13,569 nucleotides of DNA from Bacteroidota bacterium (lineage in GTDB: Bacteria; Bacteroidota; Bacteroidia; UKL13-3). Position 1 is the first letter of the stretch. Every line of letters starts with the position of its first letter. This document shows, in pieces, positions 1 to 7,389 of the stretch. The translations under genes were made by a program, and so were the position numbers. A model generated the notes under the pieces. That model made no database searches, was not told the origin of the DNA, and saw nothing but the letters and a program-made list of their open reading frames with translations. The stretch is from assembly GCA_947462865.1 (NCBI GenBank), contig CANHRW010000034.1, forward strand, positions 1-13,569. The letters are read 5' to 3'.

Positions 1-1985
1 AATTGTAATTCTTGTTCAAGTAGTGTATCATTTACAATGGTATCTGACTTAATTACCAGCGTCCTTGCAGGACCCCATAGGTTAACTAAGTGTGTTAAAC
101 CAATAGTATCTGTCGGCAAAATCCATTGGCGGTACAACATTTTATTAGCCAGGTAATGGTATGATTTTTCTAAATAAGCTTTCGCTGTTCCATCTGAATT
201 GAAACGCCACATAAATCCTTTGGGCCTAGGAATAATGGTTGCCAAATACAAACATTCACTCAGGGTTAATTGTGAAGGATGTTTCTTAAAATAAAATTGG
301 GCGGCTTCTCCAATTCCATAAATATTTGGCCCCCATTCTATGATATTAAAATACACTTCTAACATACGGTCTTTGGGAACGATATAATTGTTTTCAAGAA
401 TATAAACCAATAAGATTTCTTCCAATTTTCTAGCCATGGTTTTTTCTCTGGTTAGAAACACATTCTTTACCAATTGCATGCTAATGGTACTGGCCCCTCG
501 CTTAAATTTTCCAGTTCTAATATTTTTTACGATGGATTGTCTGAATGCTTCTGTTACAAATCCCCTATGGTAAAAGAAAGATGGGTCTTCTGTGGTTAAT
601 ACACATTTGGCCAAGAATGGCGAAATAAATGCCAATGGGGTAAAATTAGCATTAGACATGCCCACTACAATTGGCCTAGTTGGCCTTCCATTTTCATATG
701 GATAATGCACAAACTCTCCGTTCATTTTATTCAGGTTGGCCTCTCCAAATTGTTCAATTTTTAAACCTTTCTTACTGAGATTGCTTTCAAAAATCATTTC
801 CTGTGGCTTGTTTTCGTTGTAAACAAAATCCAAACGATACGAAAAATCACCAGAGGCTTTCATGCCTCTAATATGTGTAAACAAACCTTCAGGCAGGGCA
901 TTAATGAAATTTTGAGCAGGTGTTTCTTCTGTTACTACAGACATAGAAAACACGGTATCGGTAGCATTTTCAAACTTTATAAAAGGATGTATCACAAAAT
1001 CATTGAGCTGAATGCGAGAGCTACTATCCAATGAAATAAACTGAGGTCCTATTAAGTAGTCAAAATCAAAAGCTGCATTTTTAACTACAACATCTTGGGA
1101 GGCAATTTTAGGGTGGTTCACCATAAGCTGAGAGACAGCAGCCTGTCCGTTTACCTTAAGTTCTTTTCCCGACATTTTTACCTCATCTAATTCAAGCTTC
1201 ACGCTTTTAAAGCCTGCCTTTAATCCAAATCGTTCAAACAAATAGGGTATTTGTATGATTTCTTGATTCGCACCTTCAAATAAAATATTAGCTGTTTTTT
1301 CAGACAAATTTACATCACCCATCAATTGCCAGTTCTGTTGAACCGAATTAGAAGAAACTGCTATTTGTGCATTGAGTTTTTGATTGAGTAATTGAGTATC
1401 TGTAAACAAAAATGTAAAATAACGAGCATCGTCTACCCCTTTTATACCAAAGTTTTTCAAGACTAAGTTATTTGGTATTTTATTCAAAAACCTACTGATC
1501 ATTTTATAAAACTTTGCAGCATAGTTTTTTTCTTTAGGACTTTCTTTTTCCTTTTCTGTTTTTTGATCACCAAAAGGATGCAACAAGGATTCAAAATTTC
1601 TAATATCCCCTTGTTTAATTAATTGGAGATACCCATCAGTCAAGGCAAAACTATTGAGTTTTAAATCGCCTAAACAAGCATTCCAAAAACTAAACGTCAA
1701 GTTCAGTTCATTTACTTTAAAGAGTGTGTCCATTTGATCAGGAACCAAACTAACTCCTTTGACATGAATGCTCGAAAAGCCTTCAAATCCAGCTTCTTCA
1801 ACGGTCAATACAATTCTGTATTTTTCGTAAATTTTTATTTTGGCTTTGGACAAGCCCCAATCCATTACTTTGGCTCTTAAACCAAAATAACCAATAAAGA
1901 ACAACAATACCAGCAAGCCAATAACCTTCAGACTTCTGATACCTATTGTTTTCAAACGATTCAGTTTAGCAGGGTGCAAAGGCAT
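1..1985 (-). CDS. Membrane-anchored GT51 peptidoglycan glycosyltransferase with AsmA-like N-terminal region (C-terminus cut by window)
   Basis: I translated this frame by hand: 661 codons run without a stop from the ATG at 1983-1985 to the window edge. Residues about 1-19 are basic and cytoplasmic, and about 20-37 form one membrane anchor. Residues about 45-440 are a long periplasmic region whose first part reads like AsmA-type proteins (a layer-by-layer pattern ending in LTDGYLQL). The GT51 domain spans about 455-625. It has TTEDPSFFYHRG with catalytic Glu466, the RGASTISMQLVKN motif at 496-508, RKLEE, and MLEVYFNIIEWG with the second Glu at 543. GT51 enzymes polymerise lipid II into glycan strands outside the inner membrane. 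No transpeptidase domain is visible; with only 36 residues left after the domain, a monofunctional enzyme is likely but unproven. The gene starts 6 nt after frr and is probably co-transcribed with it. GT51 is confident; the AsmA likeness is inferred from pattern alone. Confidence 0.88.
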   Translation of the reverse strand, partial: MPLHPAKLNRLKTIGIRSLKVIGLLVLLFFIGYFGLRAKVMDWGLSKAKIKIYEKYRIVLTVEEAGFEGFSSIHVKGVSLVPDQMDTLFKVNELNLTFSFWNACLGDLKLNSFALTDGYLQLIKQGDIRNFESLLHPFGDQKTEKEKESPKEKNYAAKFYKMISRFLNKIPNNLVLKNFGIKGVDDARYFTFLFTDTQLLNQKLNAQIAVSSNSVQQNWQLMGDVNLSEKTANILFEGANQEIIQIPYLFERFGLKAGFKSVKLELDEVKMSGKELKVNGQAAVSQLMVNHPKIASQDVVVKNAAFDFDYLIGPQFISLDSSSRIQLNDFVIHPFIKFENATDTVFSMSVVTEETPAQNFINALPEGLFTHIRGMKASGDFSYRLDFVYNENKPQEMIFESNLSKKGLKIEQFGEANLNKMNGEFVHYPYENGRPTRPIVVGMSNANFTPLAFISPFLAKCVLTTEDPSFFYHRGFVTEAFRQSIVKNIRTGKFKRGASTISMQLVKNVFLTREKTMARKLEEILLVYILENNYIVPKDRMLEVYFNIIEWGPNIYGIGEAAQFYFKKHPSQLTLSECLYLATIIPRPKGFMWRFNSDGTAKAYLEKSYHYLANKMLYRQWILPTDTIGLTHLVNLWGPARTLVIKSDTIVNDTLLEQELQ

Positions 1986-1991
1986 TTGAAG

Positions 1992-2558
1992 CTATACGTG
2001 CATCACTTCTGCTTCTTTAGCAGCAGTTAAATCGTCAATTTTTTTGATGAAGGTATCGGTGGTTTTTTGAACCTGTTGTTCTGCACTTTTTGCTTCATCT
2101 TCAGCCAAGCCATCTTTTTGCAATTTTTTCACTTGCTCGTTAATGTCTTTTCTGATGTTTCTAATGGCAACTTTTGCATTTTCAGATTCACCTTTTACTT
2201 TCTTAACAATCTCTTTTCTTCTCTCTTCTGTTAAAGGAGGCAATACCACTCTGATTACTGTTCCATCATTGGTTGGATTGAAACCCAAATTAGAAATGAT
2301 GATACCTTTTTCAATGGCTTGTAACATTGGTTTTTCCCAAGGTTGAATAGCAATGGTTCTGGCATCTGGTGTATTTACACTGGCCACTTGGTTAATAGGT
2401 ACCAATTGTCCGTAATAATCTACTTTTACAGCATCTAGCATAGAAGGATGCGCCTTTCCAGCTCTAATTTTAGTAAACTCAGAAGCAGCATGGTCTACTG
2501 CCTTTTCCATTTGTTCTTTTAAACTGTCAAATACAGGCTTTAATCTTGGATCACTCAT
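1992..2558 (-). CDS. frr: Ribosome recycling factor
   Basis: This 188-residue protein matches the family length (about 185). Ribosome recycling factor works with EF-G to split the post-termination ribosome so that it can be reused. Residues about 1-30 and 106-188 form the three-helix bundle (domain I). Residues about 31-105 form the beta-rich domain II, which starts with the conserved IRAGKAHPSML. The RNIRKD segment near residue 133 holds the conserved arginine that contacts 23S rRNA. The ATG at 2556-2558 gives the expected N-terminus. In many bacteria frr follows pyrH; here it instead stands divergent from gltX and has its own probable promoter. The TAG stop lies in the same frame as the downstream glycosyltransferase ATG, two codons away. 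Confidence 0.97.
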   Translation of the reverse strand: MSDPRLKPVFDSLKEQMEKAVDHAASEFTKIRAGKAHPSMLDAVKVDYYGQLVPINQVASVNTPDARTIAIQPWEKPMLQAIEKGIIISNLGFNPTNDGTVIRVVLPPLTEERRKEIVKKVKGESENAKVAIRNIRKDINEQVKKLQKDGLAEDEAKSAEQQVQKTTDTFIKKIDDLTAAKEAEVMHV

Positions 2559-2576
2559 AATTCAGAATTTGAACCT

Positions 2577-2608
2577 GCAAAATAAGGATGGATAAGGGTT
2601 TATCACAA
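2577..2608 (-). promoter_or_regulatory. Candidate Bacteroidota-type promoter for frr
   Basis: On the minus strand a TTG (plus 2606-2608) is followed after 21 nt by TATTTTGC (plus 2577-2584). This resembles the Bacteroidota -7 element TAnnTTTG with one base fewer between TA and TTTG. It would start a transcript roughly 12-15 nt before the frr ATG. The position and spacing are right but the match is imperfect. Confidence 0.45.
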
Positions 2609-2657
2609 GATTTTTTGAATTTTCTTTTATGAATGTTCTTTTGGTGTAAAATCAAAG

Positions 2658-2685
2658 TTGATTTGGCCAAAAATATATATCTTCG
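2658..2685 (+). promoter_or_regulatory. Candidate Bacteroidota-type promoter for the gltX operon
   Basis: A TTG at 2658-2660 and TATCTTCG at 2678-2685 are separated by 17 nt. The second element matches TAnnTTTG at all but one specified base. Transcription would begin around 2688-2690, leaving a leader of only about 5-7 nt before the gltX ATG at 2695. It is back to back with the frr promoter in the 136-bp divergent gap. There is no experimental support. Confidence 0.5.
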
Positions 2686-2694
2686 CCCATCATT

Positions 2695-4248
2695 ATGGAC
2701 AGAAGAGTACGCGTTAGATTTGCACCCAGCCCAACGGGTGCTTTGCATATTGGCGGAGTTAGAACAGCCCTTTACAATTACCTGTTTGCTAAAAAACATG
2801 GCGGAGATTTTATTTTAAGAATTGAAGACACGGACCAAACCCGATTTGTTCCTGGAGCAGAGGCTTATATCATCGAAGCTTTAAAATGGCTCTCAATTAG
2901 TCCGGTAGAAGGTGTTGGATTTGGAGATGGCCCACATGCACCATACAGACAAAGCGAACGCAAACCTTTGTATAAAAATTATGTCATGCAGTTATTAGAT
3001 GCAGGGCATGCTTATTACGCGTTTGATACCCCTGAAGAATTAGAGGCCATGCGTGAAAGATTGAAGGCGAGTAATGTAGATGCCAAATATGATGCCATTA
3101 CAAGAGGCAGTATGAAAAATAGCCTAACGCTTTCAGAAGATGAAGTCAACAAACGTCTTAGTAACGAAGACCCTTATGTCATCCGCATTAAATTACCCAG
3201 AAAAGAAGAAGTAAAATTCCATGATGAAATAAGGGGTTGGGTGAGTTTCAACACCTCTCAAATGGATGACAAAGTTTTGTACAAAAGCGATGGCATGCCA
3301 ACCTATCACATGGCCAATGTGGTTGATGATTACTTGATGCAAATTTCACATGTAATTAGAGGAGAAGAATGGTTGCCATCTGCCCCATTGCATGTATTGT
3401 TGTACAGGTATCTAGGTTGGGAAGAACAAATGCCCAAATTTGCCCATTTGCCCCTTTTGTTAAAACCAGAAGGCAATGGAAAACTCAGTAAAAGAGATGG
3501 AGACCGATTAGGCTTTCCTGTATTTCCTTTGTTTTGGCAAGACCCTCATACCGGCGATATATCAAGCGGCTACAGAGAATCAGGCTATTTGCCAGAGGCA
3601 GTAGTAAACCTATTGGCATTTCTAGGTTGGAACCCAGGTACACAACAAGAAATTTTTAGTTTAGATGAGCTGGCAGAAGCATTCAGTTTAGATAGGGTGA
3701 GCAAGAGCGGTGCCAAATTTGACTTGAACAAAGCCAAATGGTTCAATCAACAATACATCCGAAAAACAAATGACAGTGTGATCGCTGAAGAATTGGCAAA
3801 ACAAGCACAAGCTAAACTTGGAGATGCTTTTACAAAGTATAGCCCTAAATTTATAGAAGAAACAGCTAAATTGGTCAAAGAAAAAATAACTTTTACAGCC
3901 GATTTATGGAGTTATGCAAATTACTTTTTTGAGGCACCAATAAGCTACGACGAACAAGTCATCAAGAAAAAATGGAACGAGAAAAGCAAAGTTGTTTTGG
4001 AGCAAATTGCTGAACAAATTTCAAACACCAATTCATTTAGTGCAATTGAACTTGAACAAATTTACAATCAGGTTTTAGAACAGAATGGCCTCACATCAAA
4101 AGATTTTTTACAGCTGTTCAGAGTATGCCTTACAGGTGTTGCAGGTGGTCCTCCTTTGTTTGAGATAGGTCAATTGCTCGGTAAAGAAGAAACTACGCAA
4201 CGCATTTTAAATGCAATCCCAACTATATTAAAAACCAATCAATCATAG
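2695..4248 (+). CDS. gltX: Glutamyl-tRNA synthetase
   Basis: This 517-residue class Ic aminoacyl-tRNA synthetase charges tRNA-Glu with glutamate using ATP in the cytoplasm. The Rossmann catalytic domain begins with RFAPSPTGALHIGG, whose HIGG (residues 18-21) is the class I HIGH motif, followed by RIEDTD. The KMSKS loop appears as KLSKRDGDRLGFPV, with KLSKR at residues 263-267; the unusual GFPVFPL extension is, as I remember it, common in Bacteroidota GltX. The C-terminal helical anticodon-binding region covers about 350-517. Length and motifs indicate a full, active enzyme. It is the first gene of a tightly packed plus-strand set. Whether it also charges tRNA-Gln cannot be read here. Confidence 0.98.
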   Translation: MDRRVRVRFAPSPTGALHIGGVRTALYNYLFAKKHGGDFILRIEDTDQTRFVPGAEAYIIEALKWLSISPVEGVGFGDGPHAPYRQSERKPLYKNYVMQLLDAGHAYYAFDTPEELEAMRERLKASNVDAKYDAITRGSMKNSLTLSEDEVNKRLSNEDPYVIRIKLPRKEEVKFHDEIRGWVSFNTSQMDDKVLYKSDGMPTYHMANVVDDYLMQISHVIRGEEWLPSAPLHVLLYRYLGWEEQMPKFAHLPLLLKPEGNGKLSKRDGDRLGFPVFPLFWQDPHTGDISSGYRESGYLPEAVVNLLAFLGWNPGTQQEIFSLDELAEAFSLDRVSKSGAKFDLNKAKWFNQQYIRKTNDSVIAEELAKQAQAKLGDAFTKYSPKFIEETAKLVKEKITFTADLWSYANYFFEAPISYDEQVIKKKWNEKSKVVLEQIAEQISNTNSFSAIELEQIYNQVLEQNGLTSKDFLQLFRVCLTGVAGGPPLFEIGQLLGKEETTQRILNAIPTILKTNQS

Positions 4249-4253
4249 ATCAT

Positions 4254-4919
4254 ATGAAATACATCCAAACGATTTTTAAACCTATTTACACTTTGGTATT
4301 TGCAAGTATTTTATTCACTGCATGTAACATGGCTAAATTTGATGTCGTACCAGGCAACAGACTTGCCAATACCCCTGACAATTTAATTGGCACATGGGGA
4401 GGTAAAATGGCATCAACAAAAGCAAACGTTGATACTTTTACAGTAACCATAACTGCTACAAGCATTATGGTAAGAACCAATTACAATTACCACGAATTGC
4501 AGATAGACAAAGATTATGTTCTAAACAGTTTAGGAAATTTTGTGGTAGTAGGCCTTAACGACCCCAATTACAAAACACTCAAAAACATGGTTATTTTAGA
4601 AGAAAGTAAAAATGGATGGAAAATTTATCCAATTACCGAGACAAATATTCCATTTGAAAACCGTGTAGATTTAGAAGATTTCTTTGAAGCCAAATATTTT
4701 TATAGCACTAACGAAGCAATAGAACTTCCTGCTCCGGTTTCAAATTCAGAATTTGATAATCAAGTAAATGAAAAGGTTCGTAACCATTTTTACAAAATGG
4801 ATGAGGGTAGAATAGAGTCAATCCTAAACAGCCGTTTCAGAGACAAAAACTACTTGGTCATGAGTAGACCTAAATTAACCAGTAACAATCCAACTAAACC
4901 AAAGACTTCAAAAAAATGA
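4254..4919 (+). CDS. Predicted lipoprotein of unknown function
   Basis: This 221-residue protein has a lipoprotein signal peptide: a positive N-terminus, a hydrophobic stretch from about residue 11 to 21, then FTAC with Cys24 as the likely lipidated residue. Phe at -3 is slightly off the usual Leu. The mature part starts with a short linker, then NLIGTWGGKM at about 43-52. A G-x-W beside the first strand, followed by alternating hydrophobic strands to about residue 120, suggests a lipocalin-like small beta-barrel; this is inference from pattern only. The last 20 residues are basic and low in complexity (TKPKTSKK). I do not recognise the family. It starts 5 nt after gltX, and its TGA overlaps the next ATG by 4 nt, so it is probably co-translated with the B12-binding subunit. 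Confidence 0.8.
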   Translation: MKYIQTIFKPIYTLVFASILFTACNMAKFDVVPGNRLANTPDNLIGTWGGKMASTKANVDTFTVTITATSIMVRTNYNYHELQIDKDYVLNSLGNFVVVGLNDPNYKTLKNMVILEESKNGWKIYPITETNIPFENRVDLEDFFEAKYFYSTNEAIELPAPVSNSEFDNQVNEKVRNHFYKMDEGRIESILNSRFRDKNYLVMSRPKLTSNNPTKPKTSKK

Positions 4920-5326
4920 GCACACCCATTCGCGTATTGGTTGCCAAAATAGGCTTAGACGGACATGATCGTGGGGCTAAGGTAATTGCCACTGCTTTGA
5001 GAGATGCAGGCATGGAAGTTATCTATACCGGACTAAGGCAAACACCAGAAATGGTTGTACAAGCCGCCCTTCAAGAGGATGTGGATGTCATAGGAGTAAG
5101 TATTCTTTCTGGTGCTCACCTTACCGTATTTAAAAAATTAAAAGAGCTACTCATTGCAAACAATATGAATGATGTATTAGTAACGGGTGGTGGTATCATT
5201 CCTGAAGAGGATATTCTTGTATTAAACAATCTTGGAATAGGTAAAATATTTACACCTGGTGCCAATACAATAGACATTGCTACTTATATCAAAGAATGGG
5301 TAACACATCATCCTAAGTCATTTTAA
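4916..5326 (+). CDS. Stand-alone cobalamin-binding subunit of an acyl-CoA mutase (methylmalonyl-/isobutyryl-CoA mutase type)
   Basis: This 136-residue protein consists of just the B12-binding Rossmann domain found at the C-terminus of methylmalonyl-CoA mutase. It carries KIGLDGHDRGAK, the DxHxxG motif, in which His17 replaces the dimethylbenzimidazole ligand of cobalt. It also has VSILSGAHLT (62-70, the SxL motif) and GGGIIP (91-96), which line the nucleotide-tail pocket. The size is about that of the small subunit of two-part isobutyryl-CoA mutase. It has no substrate-binding TIM barrel, so it must pair with a large subunit encoded elsewhere. The start overlaps the lipoprotein stop (ATGA), and an enoyl-CoA hydratase begins 3 nt downstream. 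Binding adenosylcobalamin is near certain; which carbon-skeleton rearrangement it serves is open. Confidence 0.93.
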   Translation: MSTPIRVLVAKIGLDGHDRGAKVIATALRDAGMEVIYTGLRQTPEMVVQAALQEDVDVIGVSILSGAHLTVFKKLKELLIANNMNDVLVTGGGIIPEEDILVLNNLGIGKIFTPGANTIDIATYIKEWVTHHPKSF

Positions 5327-5329
5327 AAC

Positions 5330-6109
5330 ATGGAATTCCAAAATATAGAAACGCTTGAGAGAGATGGTATTTTTTATATTACCATCAACCGTGAAGACAA
5401 ATTAAACGCACTCAATATTCAAACATTGAGTGAAATTAAAACAGCCGTTTTGGCTATCTATGAAAATCCCTTAATTCATGGTGTCATTGTAACTGGTAAA
5501 GGAACCAAAGCTTTTGCAGCAGGGGCTGATATTGCCGAATTTGCAGGATTCAATAATGTTCAAGGCACTCAAATGAGTGCAGATGGACATGCCGTATTAA
5601 AGGCCATTGAAAACTGTCCAAAGCCTGTCATTGCTGCCATCTATGGATTTGCATTGGGAGGTGGGTGTGAATTGGCTATGGCTTGCCACATGCGTGTAGC
5701 TGGCGAAAAAGCAAAGTTTGGTCAGCCAGAAGTAAACTTAGGTATTATACCTGGTTATGCAGGTACTCAACGCTTGCCACATTTAATTGGTAAAGGACGT
5801 GCATTGGAGTACCTATTAACTGGTGACATCATGGATGCTCAAACAGCTCATCATTTTGGTTTGGTGAACCATGTTGTTGCAACAGAAGAAGTTATGCATA
5901 CCTGTGAGACTATATTAAACAAAATAAAACTCAAAGCGCCATTAGCTGTTGCAAGTGTTATCCGTTGTGTAAACGATTCTTTTGAGAAGAAAGCAGATGG
6001 AGCTCAGACAGAAATTCATGAATTTGGAAACTTCTTTGGTTCTGAAGATTTTATAGAAGGTACAGCTGCATTTCAAGAGAAAAGAAAAGCTAATTTTAAA
6101 GGTAAGTAA
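5330..6109 (+). CDS. Enoyl-CoA hydratase/isomerase (crotonase family)
   Basis: This 259-residue protein has the standard length for a single-domain crotonase. The family hydrates trans-2-enoyl-CoA to 3-hydroxyacyl-CoA in beta-oxidation and related acyl-CoA pathways. AFAAGADIAEF (61-71) and IYGFALGGGCELAMAC (104-119) form the oxyanion hole. Glu114 and Glu134 (GQPEVNLGIIPG) match the two catalytic glutamates of rat mitochondrial hydratase, so a true hydratase is favoured over paralogues lacking them. GTQRLPHLIGKGRA and the C-terminal FQEKRKANF are typical. It starts 3 nt after the B12-binding subunit and is followed by a terminator. The pairing hints at short- or branched-chain acyl-CoA use, but the substrate cannot be deduced. 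Confidence 0.95.
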   Translation: MEFQNIETLERDGIFYITINREDKLNALNIQTLSEIKTAVLAIYENPLIHGVIVTGKGTKAFAAGADIAEFAGFNNVQGTQMSADGHAVLKAIENCPKPVIAAIYGFALGGGCELAMACHMRVAGEKAKFGQPEVNLGIIPGYAGTQRLPHLIGKGRALEYLLTGDIMDAQTAHHFGLVNHVVATEEVMHTCETILNKIKLKAPLAVASVIRCVNDSFEKKADGAQTEIHEFGNFFGSEDFIEGTAAFQEKRKANFKGK

Positions 6110-6120
6110 GCTAATTTAGT

Positions 6121-6165
6121 TCCATAAAAAAGGCGCGCATCTTCGATGCGCGCCTTTTTTATGGA
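6121..6165. terminator. Bidirectional Rho-independent terminator between converging operons
   Basis: The arms 6121-6141 and 6145-6165 are exact reverse complements of 21 bases with a 3-nt loop (TTC). The core stem GGCGCGCATC/GATGCGCGCC is flanked by six A on the left and six T on the right, so either strand gives a GC-rich hairpin followed by U residues. It lies 11 nt after the enoyl-CoA hydratase stop and 13 nt from the end of the minus-strand chaperone gene, and would stop both operons. Confidence 0.95.
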
Positions 6166-6178
6166 TGAAATACAAATA

Positions 6179-6733
6179 TTATTTTCCTACTGGCATAGAC
6201 ACTGGAGCAGGAGCTGCTGCACCAACAATTCCTAATTTCTTTTTCACCAACGCAATCACATTGTCGGTTTCAGGCTTGTATAAAAAACCTGCTGTACTGC
6301 TGTCAAAGATGTAACTATATCCTGCTTCTTTAGCAACTTGTGAAATGGCATTTTTTGCCTTTTCAATAATTGGCTTTAACAATTCAGCTTCCTTTTTTCT
6401 CATGTTTTCTTGTGCAGACTGTTGAAACTCTTGAATTCTGGTTTGCATATCTTGCAAGTCCTTTTGTCTCATTTCTTTGATAGCTTCCTGCATGGTTTTT
6501 TCATTTTTTTGGTAGTCCAATAATTTCTTTTGAAATTCATCAGACATCTTTTTCAATTCGTCTTCTAAAGACTTACCAAAAGATTCCATATCGGTATTGG
6601 CCTTTTTGTATTCAGACATTTGCTGCATGAGCTCTTGTAAATCTACATAACCAACTTTTTGGGCATTCACACGGCTTCCTGTAAGCATTAATACTACAAA
6701 TACCGCTACAATTGTTTTAATTAAGGTTTTCAT
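6179..6733 (-). CDS. OmpH/Skp-like periplasmic chaperone, second copy
   Basis: This 184-residue protein has a signal peptide (Lys-rich start, hydrophobic 7-19, probable cleavage after VNAQ25). The mature N-terminus KVGYVDLQELM (26-36) is the first strand typical of OmpH/Skp. A long charged coiled coil follows at about 40-125, and a returning strand YSYIFDSS at 139-146. Skp trimers hold unfolded outer-membrane proteins in the periplasm before they reach BamA. An Ala/Pro-rich tail (about 171-184) follows the domain. It is the last gene of the minus-strand envelope operon, 46 nt after the other copy and just before the shared terminator. It is clearly a relative of its neighbour, but the sequences are well diverged. 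Confidence 0.93.
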   Translation of the reverse strand: MKTLIKTIVAVFVVLMLTGSRVNAQKVGYVDLQELMQQMSEYKKANTDMESFGKSLEDELKKMSDEFQKKLLDYQKNEKTMQEAIKEMRQKDLQDMQTRIQEFQQSAQENMRKKEAELLKPIIEKAKNAISQVAKEAGYSYIFDSSTAGFLYKPETDNVIALVKKKLGIVGAAAPAPVSMPVGK

Positions 6734-6779
6734 TATTTGTTATTTATCGTTTCAAGTTTTTAAACTAAAATCATGCCAA

Positions 6780-7370
6780 TTACTTAGACTGTTCAGGCTC
6801 TGCATCTTTAGGAGCACTTTTACCGGCCTTATTGTTTTTGGTTACAATCACACCTAACTCCGAAAGTACTTCATCGCTTTTATCGTACTTGGCATTGCTG
6901 TACATCATAATCATTTCGGCACTCTTGGCAAATATAAAATCTAATGCCGATTGTTTGGCTATTTTTTGACAAGCATTGAATACTTTATCTTGAATTGGCT
7001 TAATTAATTCCTGTCTTTTAGAAAAAAGTTCACCTTCATACCCAAATTTCTTGTTGGTAAATTCTTTTACTTCTATCTCTTTTTGCTTGATTTCGGCCTC
7101 TTTTTTCTTTTTAAGTTCTTCAGTTAAAAGAATCTGTTCGGCTTGAAAATCTTTAATTAACTTATCTATTTCAGTTCTTTTGCTTTCTATTTCTTTTTGC
7201 CATGTTTCAGCAACTGCATCTAATTGCTTTTGAGCTGAACGGTATTCTGGCAACATATCCAAAATGTATTCGGTATCTACATAGGCGAACCTTTGAGCAT
7301 ACAATTGGTTTTGGCTACTCAAACCTATAACCAAACCAATCAATAAAAATAATTTAATTAACTTATTCAT
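6780..7370 (-). CDS. OmpH/Skp-like periplasmic chaperone, first copy
   Basis: I start this gene at the ATG at 7368-7370 (196 residues) because a normal signal peptide begins there (MNKLIKLF, cleavage probably after LYAQ26). An upstream in-frame ATG at 7430 would add 20 residues ahead of the signal and overlap bamA. The mature protein opens with RFAYVDTEYILDMLPEY, the OmpH/Skp first strand. A highly charged coiled coil spans about 45-125 (including EELKKKKEAEIKQKEIEVKE), and a returning strand LDFIFAKS lies at 143-150. The tail from about 178 is rich in Lys, Pro and Glu. It starts 19 nt after bamA, whose substrates it probably carries. Skp in E. coli is likewise encoded right after bamA. Confidence 0.93.
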   Translation of the reverse strand: MNKLIKLFLLIGLVIGLSSQNQLYAQRFAYVDTEYILDMLPEYRSAQKQLDAVAETWQKEIESKRTEIDKLIKDFQAEQILLTEELKKKKEAEIKQKEIEVKEFTNKKFGYEGELFSKRQELIKPIQDKVFNACQKIAKQSALDFIFAKSAEMIMMYSNAKYDKSDEVLSELGVIVTKNNKAGKSAPKDAEPEQSK

Positions 7371-7389
7371 TCGTTCAATTATAAGCTTT

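Noticed and set aside
2143..2346. Plus-strand open frame opposite frr
   Set aside because: It lies wholly antisense to a well-supported gene and has no family features; its hydrophobic look mirrors the helical codons of frr.
2551..2799. Minus-strand open frame across the divergent promoter region
   Set aside because: It overlaps the starts of both frr and gltX and covers their probable promoters; the translation shows no domain.
6734..6779. Possible separate promoter between the two Skp-like genes
   Set aside because: I could not find a TAnnTTTG element at a suitable distance; a GTTT/AAAC inverted repeat there is too short and AT-rich to interpret.
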